Positions 9,501 through 16,058 of a DNA stretch of 33,688 nucleotides are shown piece by piece; position 1 is the first letter of the stretch, and every line of letters begins with the position of its first letter. Position numbers and translations under genes: made by a program. Source of the DNA: an uncultured Bacteroidales bacterium (lineage in GTDB: Bacteria > Bacteroidota > Bacteroidia > Bacteroidales > FEN-979). The notes beneath the pieces are model-generated. The model did no database searches. It was given only the letters and a program-made list of their open reading frames with translations, and was not told where the DNA came from. The stretch is from positions 1 through 33,688 of the forward strand of contig CAJBYO010000089.1 in NCBI GenBank assembly GCA_903959905.1, written 5' to 3'.

Positions 9501-11965
9501 ACTGAAGGAGTAACTGCAACAGATACCGGCAGGATTGGATTCACAGTCATCGTCACTGCATTCGATACGGCAGGGTTGCCTGACGTACATGGTTCACTTG
9601 AGGTTAACAGGCAGGTGACCACATCATTGTTGGCCGGGGTATAAGAATAGGTTGTGCTGTTGGAACCCACAGAAACGCCGTTCATTGTCCACTGGTAAAC
9701 AGGGGTTGTTCCTGCGTTGATGGATGCAGCTGAAAATGTCACTGCCACGCCGGCACAAACCGGGTTGTTTGATGGAGTTACAGATACGAAAACAGGCAGT
9801 ACCGGGAATACAGTCATGGTCACTGTATTTGACAGCGCCGGGCTTCCGGATGTGCAAGGCTCGCTTGACGTCAGCTGACAGGTAACCACATCGCCGTTGG
9901 CAGGGGTATAACTGAATGTTGCGCTGTTTGATCCGGCGGGTGCGCCATTCACCATCCATGCATAAGTCGGTGTTGTTCCTCCGTTCAGGGGAACTGCTGT
10001 ATATGTTACAGAAGTGCCGTCACAAACCGGGTTGGCTGATGGGGTAACCGCCACTATTACCGGAAGGATCGGGAGCACTGCCATGGTTACAGTATTGGAG
10101 ATGGCAGGGTTGCCGAGTGTACAAGGCTCACTTGATGTAAGCTGACAGGTAACCACATCACTGTTGACCGGAGTATATGAATACGTTGTGCTGTTGGTTC
10201 CGACTGCTACACCGTTTACCTTCCAAAGGTATGTTGGCGTTGTTCCCCCGTTGATTGGCGAGGCTGTGTAGGTCACAGCGGTGCCTGTACATACCGGGTT
10301 GGCTGATGCGTTAATGGCAACAGCAACGGCAACGACAGGATTGACCGTCATGGTCACTGTGTTTGACATTGCCGGGTTACCTGAAGTACAAGGCCCGCTG
10401 GCGGTGAGCTGACAGGTAACCACATCGTTGTTGGCCGGAGAGTAGGAATAGGTTGTGCTGTTGGTTCCGGAAGGCACGCCATTTACATACCACTGGTATG
10501 CAGGAGTGGTGCCGCCATTCAGTGGTACAGCTGTAAAAGTAACCGTTGTTCCGCCACATACCGGGTTGGCAGAAGGTGTAACCGCAACGGCTACCGGCAG
10601 TACCGGAAGCACAGTCATGTTAATACTGTTGGACATGGCAGGGTTGCCGGTGGTACATGCCTCACTGGAGGTCATCTGGCACTTAACAATGTCGCTGTTG
10701 GCCGGAGTAAATGTATAGGTTGCGGTGCCTGTGCCCACTGGTGCACCATTTACCATCCACTGGTAGACTGGTGTGGTGCCACCGTTAATGGGAGCTGCTG
10801 TATAGGTTACCGCTGTTCCGGCGCATACCGGGTTTGCCGAGGGAGTAACCGCAACAGCCACCGGAAGGATCGGATTAACTATCATCGCAATGGGGCTTGA
10901 CAATGCAGGGCTGCCACTGGCGCATGTTGCATTGGATGTAAGTTCACAGGTAATCACATCACCGTCGGAGGGGATATTGATAAAACTTGAACTGGTAGCG
11001 CCTGGGATATTACCACCGTCAATTTTCCAATGGTAAACCGGTGATGAGCCTCCGTTGACCGGAGTAGCAGAGAAAGTCACGACGGTTCCGGCACACACCG
11101 GATTAGCTGTCACTGCAATGGTTAAACTGACAGGCAGCAACGGGTTGACTGCTATCGTTACTGTATTAGTTGGCTTGGGGCCGGTACAGGTTCCTGTTGC
11201 ATTCTGCATCAGCCTGTAATAGGTTGTCGCGGAAAGGGCGGCAGGCTGGAAGTTGATCGAGGTTGCACCAGTGATATCCGTGAAAGTGCTGTTATCCGGT
11301 GAACTTTGCCACTGATAAGTTGGGGATGTTCCATTTGAAGGAGGCGTGCCGGTGAGTTGGGCAGGCACAATGCCACTGCAAATGGTTTGGTTACCTGAAA
11401 TGGTACCGACCGTTAAATTCGGGTATCCGCTAACCAAATTGTCGGTGTAGGTTACTGGTAAAATTTGTGTTCCAAATTCATCAAACATTTTGCAAAGAGG
11501 CGGAGGTGTGGGATTCGGAGACGTCCGGAAGTGAATGGTGGTACTTCCTCCCATGTAGACAAAGGCAAGATCCATCAGCTTTTCCCCTGTAAAATTGGTG
11601 CCTATAAGCTCATTTGATGAAATATCCAGGTAGCTGACCGTAGGAAAGGCTCCGCTGTAAGCATAATTGTATAATGCATTGAACCCGGGAAAAAGGTTGG
11701 CATATCCTGCACCAGGCGCTTTGGCAAGCACACTGTGGTCAAATTCTATGTACAGGTTAAGGCTCAAAACACCGTCACCGGTGATATGAATCGGAACCAA
11801 AACCGTTGATCCGATACATAACCCGCTGATATCGGGGGCCACCGAAAGAGAGGCAGCGACAACCGGGGCATTCGGACTGAGTTGCTGAGCGTGCAGTGTT
11901 GAGCTGAAAGTGCCAAAAATCATGGCCAGCAAAATCATCAAGGAGGGTAAATAGAGTTTTTTCAT
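266..11965 (-). CDS. Giant secreted modular Ig/PKD-like surface protein with T9SS type-A sorting domain
   Basis: This 3,899-residue protein is predicted to be exported and cell-surface anchored, probably as an adhesin or matrix protein; no enzyme domain is visible. Residues 1-27 form a Sec signal peptide (MKK, hydrophobic core, ending LHAQ). Residues 30-180 look like a cohesin/dockerin-partner-type beta-sandwich (GLCIGSTVLVPIHITGDG, then LDLAF-like strands). About 40 modules follow: 18 of type A (about 89 aa, NPVC...YQW.VNG...VVTCQLTSSE.C), 10 of type B (about 93 aa, ADQTICSG...YQWQSSLDN...TTYYKQ), 10 of type C (about 85 aa, GPASVC...GYTWTVSAGG) and two PKD-like type D. The last 80 residues (VYPVPNDGKF to KMVVKK) match the T9SS type-A C-terminal domain. 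The ATG has no Shine-Dalgarno sequence, which is usual for Bacteroidota. Ligand and exact role are unknown. Confidence 0.93.
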   Translation of the reverse strand: MKKLYLPSLMILLAMIFGTFSSTLHAQQLSPNAPVVAASLSVAPDISGLCIGSTVLVPIHITGDGVLSLNLYIEFDHSVLAKAPGAGYANLFPGFNALYNYAYSGAFPTVSYLDISSNELIGTNFTGEKLMDLAFVYMGGSTTIHFRTSPNPTPPPLCKMFDEFGTQILPVTYTDNLVSGYPNLTVGTISGNQTICSGIVPAQLTGTPPSNGTSPTYQWQSSPDNSTFTDITGATSINFQPAALSATTYYRLMQNATGTCTGPKPTNTVTIAVNPLLPVSLTIAVTANPVCAGTVVTFSATPVNGGSSPVYHWKIDGGNIPGATSSSFINIPSDGDVITCELTSNATCASGSPALSSPIAMIVNPILPVAVAVTPSANPVCAGTAVTYTAAPINGGTTPVYQWMVNGAPVGTGTATYTFTPANSDIVKCQMTSSEACTTGNPAMSNSINMTVLPVLPVAVAVTPSANPVCGGTTVTFTAVPLNGGTTPAYQWYVNGVPSGTNSTTYSYSPANNDVVTCQLTASGPCTSGNPAMSNTVTMTVNPVVAVAVAINASANPVCTGTAVTYTASPINGGTTPTYLWKVNGVAVGTNSTTYSYTPVNSDVVTCQLTSSEPCTLGNPAISNTVTMAVLPILPVIVAVTPSANPVCDGTSVTYTAVPLNGGTTPTYAWMVNGAPAGSNSATFSYTPANGDVVTCQLTSSEPCTSGSPALSNTVTMTVFPVLPVFVSVTPSNNPVCAGVAVTFSAASINAGTTPVYQWTMNGVSVGSNSTTYSYTPANNDVVTCLLTSSEPCTSGNPAVSNAVTMTVNPILPVSVAVTPSVNPICNTTVVTFTAVPVNGGTTPAYQWNVNGSPAGANSATYSYAPANNDIITCQLTSSELCTSGNPALSNTVTMSVDPNLLVGTISANQTICSGVTPAVLSSTAPLTGTSPTYQWQSSLDNNTFGNINGATLTTYQAGALTATTYYRQMQDASGVCGGPLPTNTVTITVNPILPVAVAINASANPACNGSSVTFTASPLNGGTTPAYQWMVNGVAAGTNSAAYTYAPANNDVVTCQLTSSEACTLGNPAMSNTVTMTVLPILPVAVAVTPSANPVCNGTTVTFTAVPLNGGVTPSYLWMVNGAPAGTDNSTFSYSPVNNDVVTCQLTSSEPCTSGNPAMSNTVTMTVIPVLPVSVTVTASANPVCNGTSVTFTAAPVNGGTTPSFLWSVNGSPAGTNSNTFTYSPSNNDVVACQLTSSEPCTLGNPAVSNTVTMTVNAIVPVSVAISSSANPVCTGNPVTFTATPVNGGSTPTYQWFLNSFAAGSNSSTYTFVPTNNDVVACQMTSSELCTTGNPATSNIVTLSVIDGLLVGSISADQTICAGVVPAQLTGTAPSNGTSPTYQWQSSLDNTTFNNINGATSLNYQPGALTTTTYYKQMQNAAGTCGGPLPTNTVTISVNPLLPVAVAVTPSANPVCAGNSVSFFAATINGGTTPVYQWMVNGVAAGSNSSSYSYTPANNDVVTCQLTSSETCTVANPVMSNTVTMTVIPILPVAVAINASANPSCAGASVTFTATPLNGGTTPAYQWFVNGVAAGTNSATYSYAPANNDVVTCQLTSSEPCTSGNPALSNTVTMTVFDNLLVGTIAADQTICSGVAPAGLTSTGPLNGIAPTYQWQSSLDNNTFNNINGATLATYQPGTLTSTTYFKQLQDASGVCGGPLATNAVTITVNPVLPVAVAINSSANPSCTGAPVTFTATPVNGGTTPSYLWFVNGTSAGTNSATYTYVPVNNDVVTCVLNSSETCTLGNPATSNTITMTVFPDLLVGTISADQTICSGIIPAQLTSTGPLNGVSPTYQWQSSLDNSTFGNINGATSQNYQPGALTSTTYYKQMQDASGVCGGPLATNTVTITVNPLLPVAVAITPSANPVCAGISVTYFAATINSGSTPAYLWMVNGVPAGTNSSSFSYTPANNDVVTCQLTSSEACTVANPVMSNTVVMTVLPVLPVAVAVNASANPSCIGASVTYTATPLNGGTTPAYQWFVNGVPAGTNSTTYNYVPANGDVVTCQLTSSEPCTLGNPAMSNTINMTVFNNLLVGTIAADQTICSGIVPALLTSNGPLNGVTPSYQWQSSLDNNTFNNINGATLTTYQPGALTSTTYYKQLQDASGVCGGPLATNTVTITVNPLLPVAIAVTPSANPVCAGVAVTYFAATINGGTTPAYLWTVNGIPAGTNSSSYSYTPANGDVVTCQLTSSETCTVANPVMSNTVTMTVMPILPVAVAINPSANPSCAGIPVTFTASPINGGTTPAYQWYVNGVPAGSNNTTYSYVPADGDVITCQLTSSEPCNVGNPAMSNTVNMTVFPNLIVGSIAADQTICAGLTPALITATPPSNGTTPVYQWQSSLDNNTFADINGATTQNYQPGALTTTTYYKQLQNATGTCNGPLATNVVTITVTPQFVVGSISADQTICNGSAPALLTGVPPVGGTSPVYQWQSSLDNATFTNINGATSLNYQPGALTTTTYYQQIQNTSGSCGGPQATNVVTITVGAFPAIVPGSISADQFLCIGNVPALLTATPPSNGTSPTYQWQSSLDNSTFSNINGATTQNYQPGALSATTYYKQLQDAQSTCGGPAATNVVTITVNPTLAVGSISANQAICYGNTPALLTATAPSNGTSPTYQWQSSLDNSTFNNINGATSQNYQPGALTSTTYYRQNQNALNTCGGPLSTNVVTVTVNPLPLPTIAGPSSVCLNSAGNVYTTQSGMTGYTWTVSAGGVITAGAGTSAITVTWNTVGPQVVTVSYTNTSNCTAATPGTYNVTVNPLPVPTITGPASVCMSSTGNIYTTEAGMTGYTWTVSAGGSITAGAGTNAVTVTWNTAGAQTVSVNYINANACSAATATTYNVTVNALPVPTIAGPASVCVNSTGNIYTTESGMTGYTWTVSAGGNITAGNGTSAITVSWNTTGAQTVTVNYNNGNGCTAATATVYNVTVNALPVPTISGPASVCLNSTGNVYTTETGMTGYTWTVSAGGNITAGAGTSAITVTWSTTGAQTVTVNYNNANGCTAATATTYNVTVNALPVPTIAGPASVCVNSTGNVYTTESGMTGYTWTVSAGGSITAGAGTNAVTVTWSTAGANAVTVNYNNANGCTAATATVYNVTVNALPVPTITGPASVCLNSTGNVYNTETGMTGYTWTVSAGGTITAGAGTSAITVTWTTTGAKTVTVNYTNGNGCTAATPATYTVTVNALPVPTIAGPASVCVNSTGNVYTTQTGMTGYTWTVSAGGIITAGAGTNAITVTWNTIGANTVTVNYTNGSGCTAAAPVTYNVTVNALPVPTITGPASVCVNSTGNVYTTQTGMTGYTWTVSAGGTITAGAGTSAITVTWTTAGAKTVCVTYTNAGGCTAAAPVCYNVTVNAVPTPTIAGPALACQGSTATYTTQTGMTGYVWTVSAGGTITSGAGTSSVTVSWNATGAQNLTVTYTNVCPAATPGTYSVTVNSAPVPTIGSTNNPCVGSTNNIYYTESGMTGYVWTVSAGGTIVSGQGTSILDVTWNQIGLQTVSVNYTSASGCSAAQPTVYTVFVNSPPSAAGAITGTATVCAGTNGVVYSTTPVTGATSYSWTVPAGATIASGSGTTSITVNYGTSAVSGNVTVAATNQCGNGPSSTFAVTVNPLPAAAGTITGPASVCAGSTGVYTVAAISGATSYVWTVPAGATFVQSANSITVTFGNTPAAGIITVKGTNSCGSGNVSPNFNVTINAIPAAPVVTAVGPLLTSSIATGNQWYYEGTGLIAGATNQTYTATITGWYWSVVTVNGCSSDTSNHVYVLFVGQNELAGSNFNVYPVPNDGKFNVSIHTPTLETFTIQVYNLLGEKLYEQRDVTTSGGRYDTQIDLRPIARGVYSVVFLNSQYKVVKKMVVKK
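1268..3805 (-). repeat. Ten tandem type-C PKD-like modules (about 255 bp each)
   Basis: Ten consecutive modules of about 85 residues start with PTI.GPASVC, contain GYTWTVSAGG.ITAGAGT and VTVNY, and end TVNALPV. The first eight are nearly identical; the last two (nearest the C-terminus) diverge most. Each carries two cysteines (SVC and GC.AA) spaced as a possible disulfide. Two related PKD-like modules (type D, SW.VPAGAT) follow between about 740 and 1267. Confidence 0.9.
3806..4930 (-). repeat. Four consecutive type-B Ig-like modules
   Basis: Four B modules (B7 to B10 counting from the N-terminus) run back to back here without type-A partners. Each has ISADQ..C.G, YQWQSSLDN.TF, NINGAT..NYQPGAL and TYYKQ. 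They form the junction between the mixed A/B region and the type-C block. Confidence 0.85.
4931..11413 (-). repeat. Interleaved type-A and type-B Ig-like modules with a higher-order period
   Basis: From the N-terminal side the order is B, seven A, B, four A, B, two A, B, one A, B, two A, B, two A. In the later part the B-A-A trio recurs as a unit. Its first A always carries FAATIN and CTVANPVMSN and its second carries NPSC, so the trio of about 270 residues was duplicated as a block. The trio with a single A looks like a copy that lost one module. Type-A modules hold three conserved cysteines. Confidence 0.88.
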
Positions 11966-12030
11966 AACAAATAAATTAATGTTGCGGATTTTTATAAGTG
12001 TTTTATATTAATTGCATTTGTATTCGTGGT

Positions 12031-12069
12031 AAAATAAAAATACTCAACCGGCTGAGCTCTCAGTGGTTG
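12031..12069 (-). terminator. Possible terminator of the corC-DUF2142 unit
   Basis: The sequences CAACC (12045-12049) and CTGAG (12052-12056) pair with CTCAG (12059-12063) and GGTTG (12065-12069), giving a bulged stem. On the minus strand it is followed by the T-rich stretch AGTATTTTTATTTT. It lies about 180 bases after the DUF2142 stop and 80 bases before the giant gene start, so it could instead be a leader structure of the giant gene. Confidence 0.45.
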
Positions 12070-12111
12070 ATTTATTGGGGTCAAATAATAGTATTCTAAT
12101 AACTTGATTTA

Positions 12112-12119
12112 CAAATGTA
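12112..12119 (-). promoter_or_regulatory. Possible -7 element for the giant surface-protein gene
   Basis: The minus strand reads TACATTTG, matching the Bacteroidota -7 consensus TAnnTTTG, about 147 bases before the giant gene's ATG. No TTTG is found at the expected distance upstream. If this promoter is real, the stem-loop at 12045-12069 lies in the leader. Confidence 0.3.
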
Positions 12120-12248
12120 TAAATTGTCAAACTCAATGATTATTTAGAACGATTCTTAAATGAAAAATCAGTGTAAAGATACAAATTTTTGGTTGCCGGA
12201 CGACAAAACCATCAAAATTCTTTCCTTGTTATGCTGAAAGCATGCTGT

Positions 12249-14573
12249 TTACATCGTCAGGACATAGTATCTTTCAAGAATCACATACACCGAAATAACC
12301 AGTGTGGCAAAAGCAATCACCATGGCTGTCCATGATATAGTTTCAGACACCGGGACATCACCGGAAGTTGCCCGGACTGAGGATTGTTTCTTCACCTGCT
12401 TTCCCGAAGCAGGCTTGACTGCGGAGGGTAAAAACATTTTTCCGACAAATCTGTACAGGGTCCCGTTGAGGAAAACCATCAATAAAATCGGGCAGACCGC
12501 TATAAAGTACCGTCCCTGAACCGCAATAACAGTGCTGCTTCCTACGGGGTTGCAGTAGAGGTACATCGCTGTTTCGATCAGGGCCAGACAGGCCGCGAAA
12601 ATTCCGAAAAGCAGCAGCTTTCTGACGATGTTGATTTTTGCCCCGGATGACGGATATACCAGCACGACCAGCAGTAAAAAAAACAGGTAGGCGTATGCCA
12701 GACCCGAGGGCAATGGGGTATCAACCCAGCCGAAAAGCCCGACAAAACCCACAGCATATAAGCCGATGGAACTGATAATGGACGTAAACATGATGCCGAT
12801 GAACCTTGCAGGATCATCCAGAATGAACTGTTTCTGTGCCGCTGCATCATACGGGTTGCTCTGGTGCTGACTGGCTGGCTGCCCGGCGCTCCCTGCCCCT
12901 GAACTTTGTGCTGGTTGTGCAGCCTGCCCTGTTGTATCAGGCGCTTTTTCTGACGCCTGGCCACCCGAAAAACCATGCGGCAAAAGCGGCAGCGAAGCCG
13001 ACAGCGGATTGTGATTTGCCTGCTCCATGTGCATTGACTCTTCCTCAGGAAATGAAATTACCGGAGCAGGAATGTTGCCCGCGGAAGCAATGGCCTTCCC
13101 AAGTATGCTCCTCCCGGGTGCAGACACCTGGGAAACGATTAAAGCCATGGCAACCAATGCAATAAAAACCACAGAATACCGCTTCAGGTTGCCAAGTTTT
13201 TCAACAGGAATGATCAAAAAGGCAAAAACGATGAGGAAATACGGAGGCTTGGCTGCTGCAAGCAATGCGGCAAGGACAAAGACCATTGCCAGTTTGCCCG
13301 GGGCCGTAATTGGTCCGTCACTGAATGCATGTTTCAAAATGGTTGCGATGAGCAGGAATGACAGGCTGATGGTTAAGGCATCGTAGGAAAGCGACGAAAA
13401 AAGGTACAGTGTCATAGGCATAACCCCCAGCAGGAAAAACAACCATTTGAGCACCGGAGTGCTCCTGATGGCAAGATAAACGAGGAGTATGGAAACCAGC
13501 ATATTGAAAAGCCTTCCAAGGTACATGAGCCATAATGGGCTTAACTGCAGCAACCTTCCGATAAAGATTCCCGTTGCCTGGGGTAAGTATGTGATTGTGT
13601 AGTCGGGGGACTCAACTTTTGTCCGGTTATGGGGGTTAAGGCGGATCGCGGACATGGATATTACTTCAGCCCTGGTGGTTTTTTCATGGGTACTGAACCG
13701 CATCCGGTCGCACTCCGACGTAAAATCAACCAGGGAAGCCGGAACCTCATTGGAGAATTTGAAAATGTTGAATTCGGATATTTCATACGAACGGTAAAAG
13801 TGGGCTGCCTCGTCAGGAACCATAAACGGCGGGGTAATCACCATGATAATCAACCCGAATACGACCGAGAACCCTGCGAAAGCGTATTCAGGCAAAATCC
13901 TGGTCCTGCTGATAAAGGTGAGTACCTTTCCGCTGAAAAGCAGGAGAATCGAAATTGCTGCAGTCAGCAGGTATAAAATGACCTGGAGCATGGAAAAGAA
14001 CCGGGTGCCGGATTCAAAGGTACGGACACCGATGCTGCCGACGAAGTCAACCCGTGACTGCTGTTTCTCAAAAGACTGAACAATGTCATTGTTCACGATC
14101 GTCACGACATACAATTTTCCAAGGTTACTGTTCTGCTTTTTTGCGAGGCCGATGTAACTTCCCTGGTCACCGTCAATGGAATGGATACAGGCATACACCT
14201 TCTTCCCTGCGCCGATGTCAAGATTTTTTCCGAAGTCAAAAGGAAAATAGAGCGCCTCTCCAAAATCTGAAGAGGAGAAACGTCGCGTATAAAGAATCTG
14301 GTGCTGCTCGTTCAGGAGAAGAAAAACATTTTCATTGGCATAGGTGCTTGGCAGCTTCGCCATGTACAGATCTACCCGGCTGATATACCTCTTTTGCATG
14401 GTGATTTCCTGCACGAACAGAAAATCCTTAACTACCGCGCCATATTCAACACCGTGGCTCAGTTCCACCTGCTGGGCAGGCAGGAAAAACCTGAAAGATG
14501 AATGAAATGCAATAAAAAGAACGGCTACAATAAAAAAGAGGATGGCAGCAACAATGGATCTGATGTTTTTCAT
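12249..14573 (-). CDS. DUF2142 family polytopic membrane protein
   Basis: This 774-residue inner-membrane protein has an N-terminal anchor (about residues 6-25), a soluble outer domain of about 160 residues, then about ten or more hydrophobic segments. The pattern TPPFMVPDEAAHFYR (acidic DE pair near residue 255) and the late VQGRYFIAV motif (near 687) are typical of DUF2142, which resembles GT-C-type glycosyltransferases; the reaction is not established. The protein is longer than usual because of a low-complexity Gln/Ala/Ser/Gly segment (about residues 500-580) between membrane helices. The ATG at 14573 lies one base after the stop of the preceding corC-like gene, so the two are probably co-transcribed; an in-frame TTG at 14585 is less likely. 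Confidence 0.85.
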   Translation of the reverse strand: MKNIRSIVAAILFFIVAVLFIAFHSSFRFFLPAQQVELSHGVEYGAVVKDFLFVQEITMQKRYISRVDLYMAKLPSTYANENVFLLLNEQHQILYTRRFSSSDFGEALYFPFDFGKNLDIGAGKKVYACIHSIDGDQGSYIGLAKKQNSNLGKLYVVTIVNNDIVQSFEKQQSRVDFVGSIGVRTFESGTRFFSMLQVILYLLTAAISILLLFSGKVLTFISRTRILPEYAFAGFSVVFGLIIMVITPPFMVPDEAAHFYRSYEISEFNIFKFSNEVPASLVDFTSECDRMRFSTHEKTTRAEVISMSAIRLNPHNRTKVESPDYTITYLPQATGIFIGRLLQLSPLWLMYLGRLFNMLVSILLVYLAIRSTPVLKWLFFLLGVMPMTLYLFSSLSYDALTISLSFLLIATILKHAFSDGPITAPGKLAMVFVLAALLAAAKPPYFLIVFAFLIIPVEKLGNLKRYSVVFIALVAMALIVSQVSAPGRSILGKAIASAGNIPAPVISFPEEESMHMEQANHNPLSASLPLLPHGFSGGQASEKAPDTTGQAAQPAQSSGAGSAGQPASQHQSNPYDAAAQKQFILDDPARFIGIMFTSIISSIGLYAVGFVGLFGWVDTPLPSGLAYAYLFFLLLVVLVYPSSGAKINIVRKLLLFGIFAACLALIETAMYLYCNPVGSSTVIAVQGRYFIAVCPILLMVFLNGTLYRFVGKMFLPSAVKPASGKQVKKQSSVRATSGDVPVSETISWTAMVIAFATLVISVYVILERYYVLTM

Positions 14574-14574
14574 G

Positions 14575-15861
14575 CTAAGGGTCAATCTTTTTGATGATCA
14601 GTTTGTCAATCCGGTTGCCGTCAAGGTCAACGATTTCAAATTCATACTCCTTCCAGTTGAACTTTTCGCCGGGTTTTGGGATGTGCTTTAGTATGCTCAT
14701 AGCCAAACCGGCAAGCGTATCAAACTTGATCTTGTTTTTATCAAACCCCTGGATGTTGAATTCGTAGGCAAACTCGTAAAACGACATCTGCCCGTCGGCC
14801 AGCCAGCTTCCGTCATCGCGCATATTGATCTGCGGCTCATCCGGGTTTGGTTCATTGAAATCTCCGACCAGCGCTTCAAGAATATCATTCAGGGTAACCA
14901 TGCCCACCGTGGTACCGTACTCATCGACCACCAGGCCATAGTGGATCTTATTCTGTTTGAAAATCTCCAGGGTTTCGTATGCAGAAAGGGTTTCATGGAC
15001 AAACTGCGCCGGCCTGATCTGATTCTGAATGTCATAGTTGTCGTCGCAGATATTTTCAAGGAACAGGTCCTTGATGAAGATAACACCCTTTACGTTGTCG
15101 AGGTCGTCCTCGCAAACGGGATAAACGGAATGAAGTTCTGCCCTCATTTTTTTCCGTATCTCTTCAGAGGAGTCATGAATATCAATCCATTCAAGGTCAG
15201 AATGGTGCGTCATCAGGGAGGATACCTTGCGGTCGCCCAGGTGAAAAACCCGTTCAACGATATCCTGTTCAATCTCCTGAACCTCCCCGTCTTCAGCACC
15301 TTCCTGAACCATGGCTTTGATCTCTTCCTCGGTAACTTTTGAATCGGGTGATGGCTTAATCCTCATAAGCCATAGAATCCCGTCGCCCGCTCTTGAAAGG
15401 AAATAGGTGAACGGGTATACAATCTTTGTGATGATCAGCAGCGGCCTTACTGTTGACTTGGCAATTCCTTCGGGATTGATAAGGCCGATGCGTTTTGGAA
15501 CAAGTTCCCCGATAAGGATGGATATGAAGGTAACAATAATAACCACAATGATAAGGGCCATGGAGTGGCTCAACGACGGCCCCATTCCGAAACTGATGAG
15601 CAGCGTCTCCATCCCGGTTGTAATTTCATCACTGGAATAAACCCCGGTGAGGATGCCGATGAGGGTGATGCCTATCTGCATGGTTGATAATATTCTCGAT
15701 GGCGCATTGGCATTGTCAAGTGCCAGCTGGGCCAGCTTGTCGCCGCGCCTGGCATCAAGTTCCAGCTTTGTTTTGCGTGCGGAAACAAGGGCAATCTCTG
15801 ACATGACGAACGCTCCGTTGAGTAAAAAAAGGAGCAATAAAATAATTATAGCGGGGATCAT
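14575..15861 (-). CDS. CNNM/CBS-domain membrane protein, CorC/HlyC family
   Basis: This 428-residue inner-membrane protein has the standard three-part architecture. A CNNM (DUF21) transmembrane domain spans about residues 1-190, including LLLFLLNGAFVMSEIALVS, QIGITLIGILTG and GELVPKRIGL. A CBS pair follows at about 210-335 (VSSLMTHHSDLEWID, GVIFIKDLF, YGLVVDEYGTTVGMVTLNDI), then a C-terminal CorC_HlyC domain (about 345-425, DGSWLADGQMS...DTLAGL). Relatives are linked to Mg2+/Co2+ or Na+-coupled cation transport and sometimes misnamed hemolysins. It is the first gene of a unit with DUF2142, led by a TATATTTG -7 element 25 bases before the ATG. The exact ion cannot be read from sequence. Confidence 0.92.
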   Translation of the reverse strand: MIPAIIILLLLFLLNGAFVMSEIALVSARKTKLELDARRGDKLAQLALDNANAPSRILSTMQIGITLIGILTGVYSSDEITTGMETLLISFGMGPSLSHSMALIIVVIIVTFISILIGELVPKRIGLINPEGIAKSTVRPLLIITKIVYPFTYFLSRAGDGILWLMRIKPSPDSKVTEEEIKAMVQEGAEDGEVQEIEQDIVERVFHLGDRKVSSLMTHHSDLEWIDIHDSSEEIRKKMRAELHSVYPVCEDDLDNVKGVIFIKDLFLENICDDNYDIQNQIRPAQFVHETLSAYETLEIFKQNKIHYGLVVDEYGTTVGMVTLNDILEALVGDFNEPNPDEPQINMRDDGSWLADGQMSFYEFAYEFNIQGFDKNKIKFDTLAGLAMSILKHIPKPGEKFNWKEYEFEIVDLDGNRIDKLIIKKIDP

Positions 15862-15886
15862 AGGGTGTAAAGTTAAATAATCAGGG

Positions 15887-15894
15887 CAAATATA
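15887..15894 (-). promoter_or_regulatory. Predicted -7 promoter element of the corC-DUF2142 unit
   Basis: The minus strand reads TATATTTG, an exact TAnnTTTG match, ending 25 bases before the ATG at 15861. The -33 position falls at the edge of the heptamer array that starts at 15916, and no clear TTTG is seen there. Confidence 0.55.
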
Positions 15895-15915
15895 CGAAAA
15901 AGGAAATGGAGAAGA

Positions 15916-16010
15916 GTGACGGGTGACGCGTGACGGGTGATGCGTGACGGGTGACAGGTGACGCGTGACGGGTGACGCGTGACAGGTGACAGGTGACGGG
16001 TGACGGGTGA
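15916..16010. repeat. Heptamer tandem array 1 (GTGACNN, 14 units) between divergent promoters
   Basis: The unit GTGAC plus two variable bases (GG, GC or AG) repeats 13 times and ends with a partial GTGA, all in exact 7-bp register with one substitution (GTGATGC at 15937). It fills almost the whole space between the -7 elements of the minus-strand corC gene (15887-15894) and the plus-strand sialidase gene (16028-16035). Confidence 0.95.
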
Positions 16011-16027
16011 GTAGTGGTGTTTTTGTG

Positions 16028-16035
16028 TAACTTTG
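16028..16035 (+). promoter_or_regulatory. Predicted -7 promoter element of the sialidase-like gene
   Basis: TAACTTTG matches TAnnTTTG exactly and ends 23 bases before the ATG at 16059, implying a leader of about 17 bases. Where a -33 TTTG would be expected there is only the end of heptamer array 1. Confidence 0.55.
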
Positions 16036-16058
16036 TGTTGTTTTGAGAAAGATTGTTT

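Noticed and set aside
426..10718. Many plus-strand and other minus-frame open frames of 60-150 codons inside the giant gene
   Set aside because: They repeat with the module period and are by-products of the repetitive coding sequence; none resembles a known family or has a promoter.
14575..15861. Hemolysin function for the CorC/HlyC-family gene
   Set aside because: The name is historical; the CNNM-CBS-CorC architecture points to ion transport, and there is no evidence of toxin activity.
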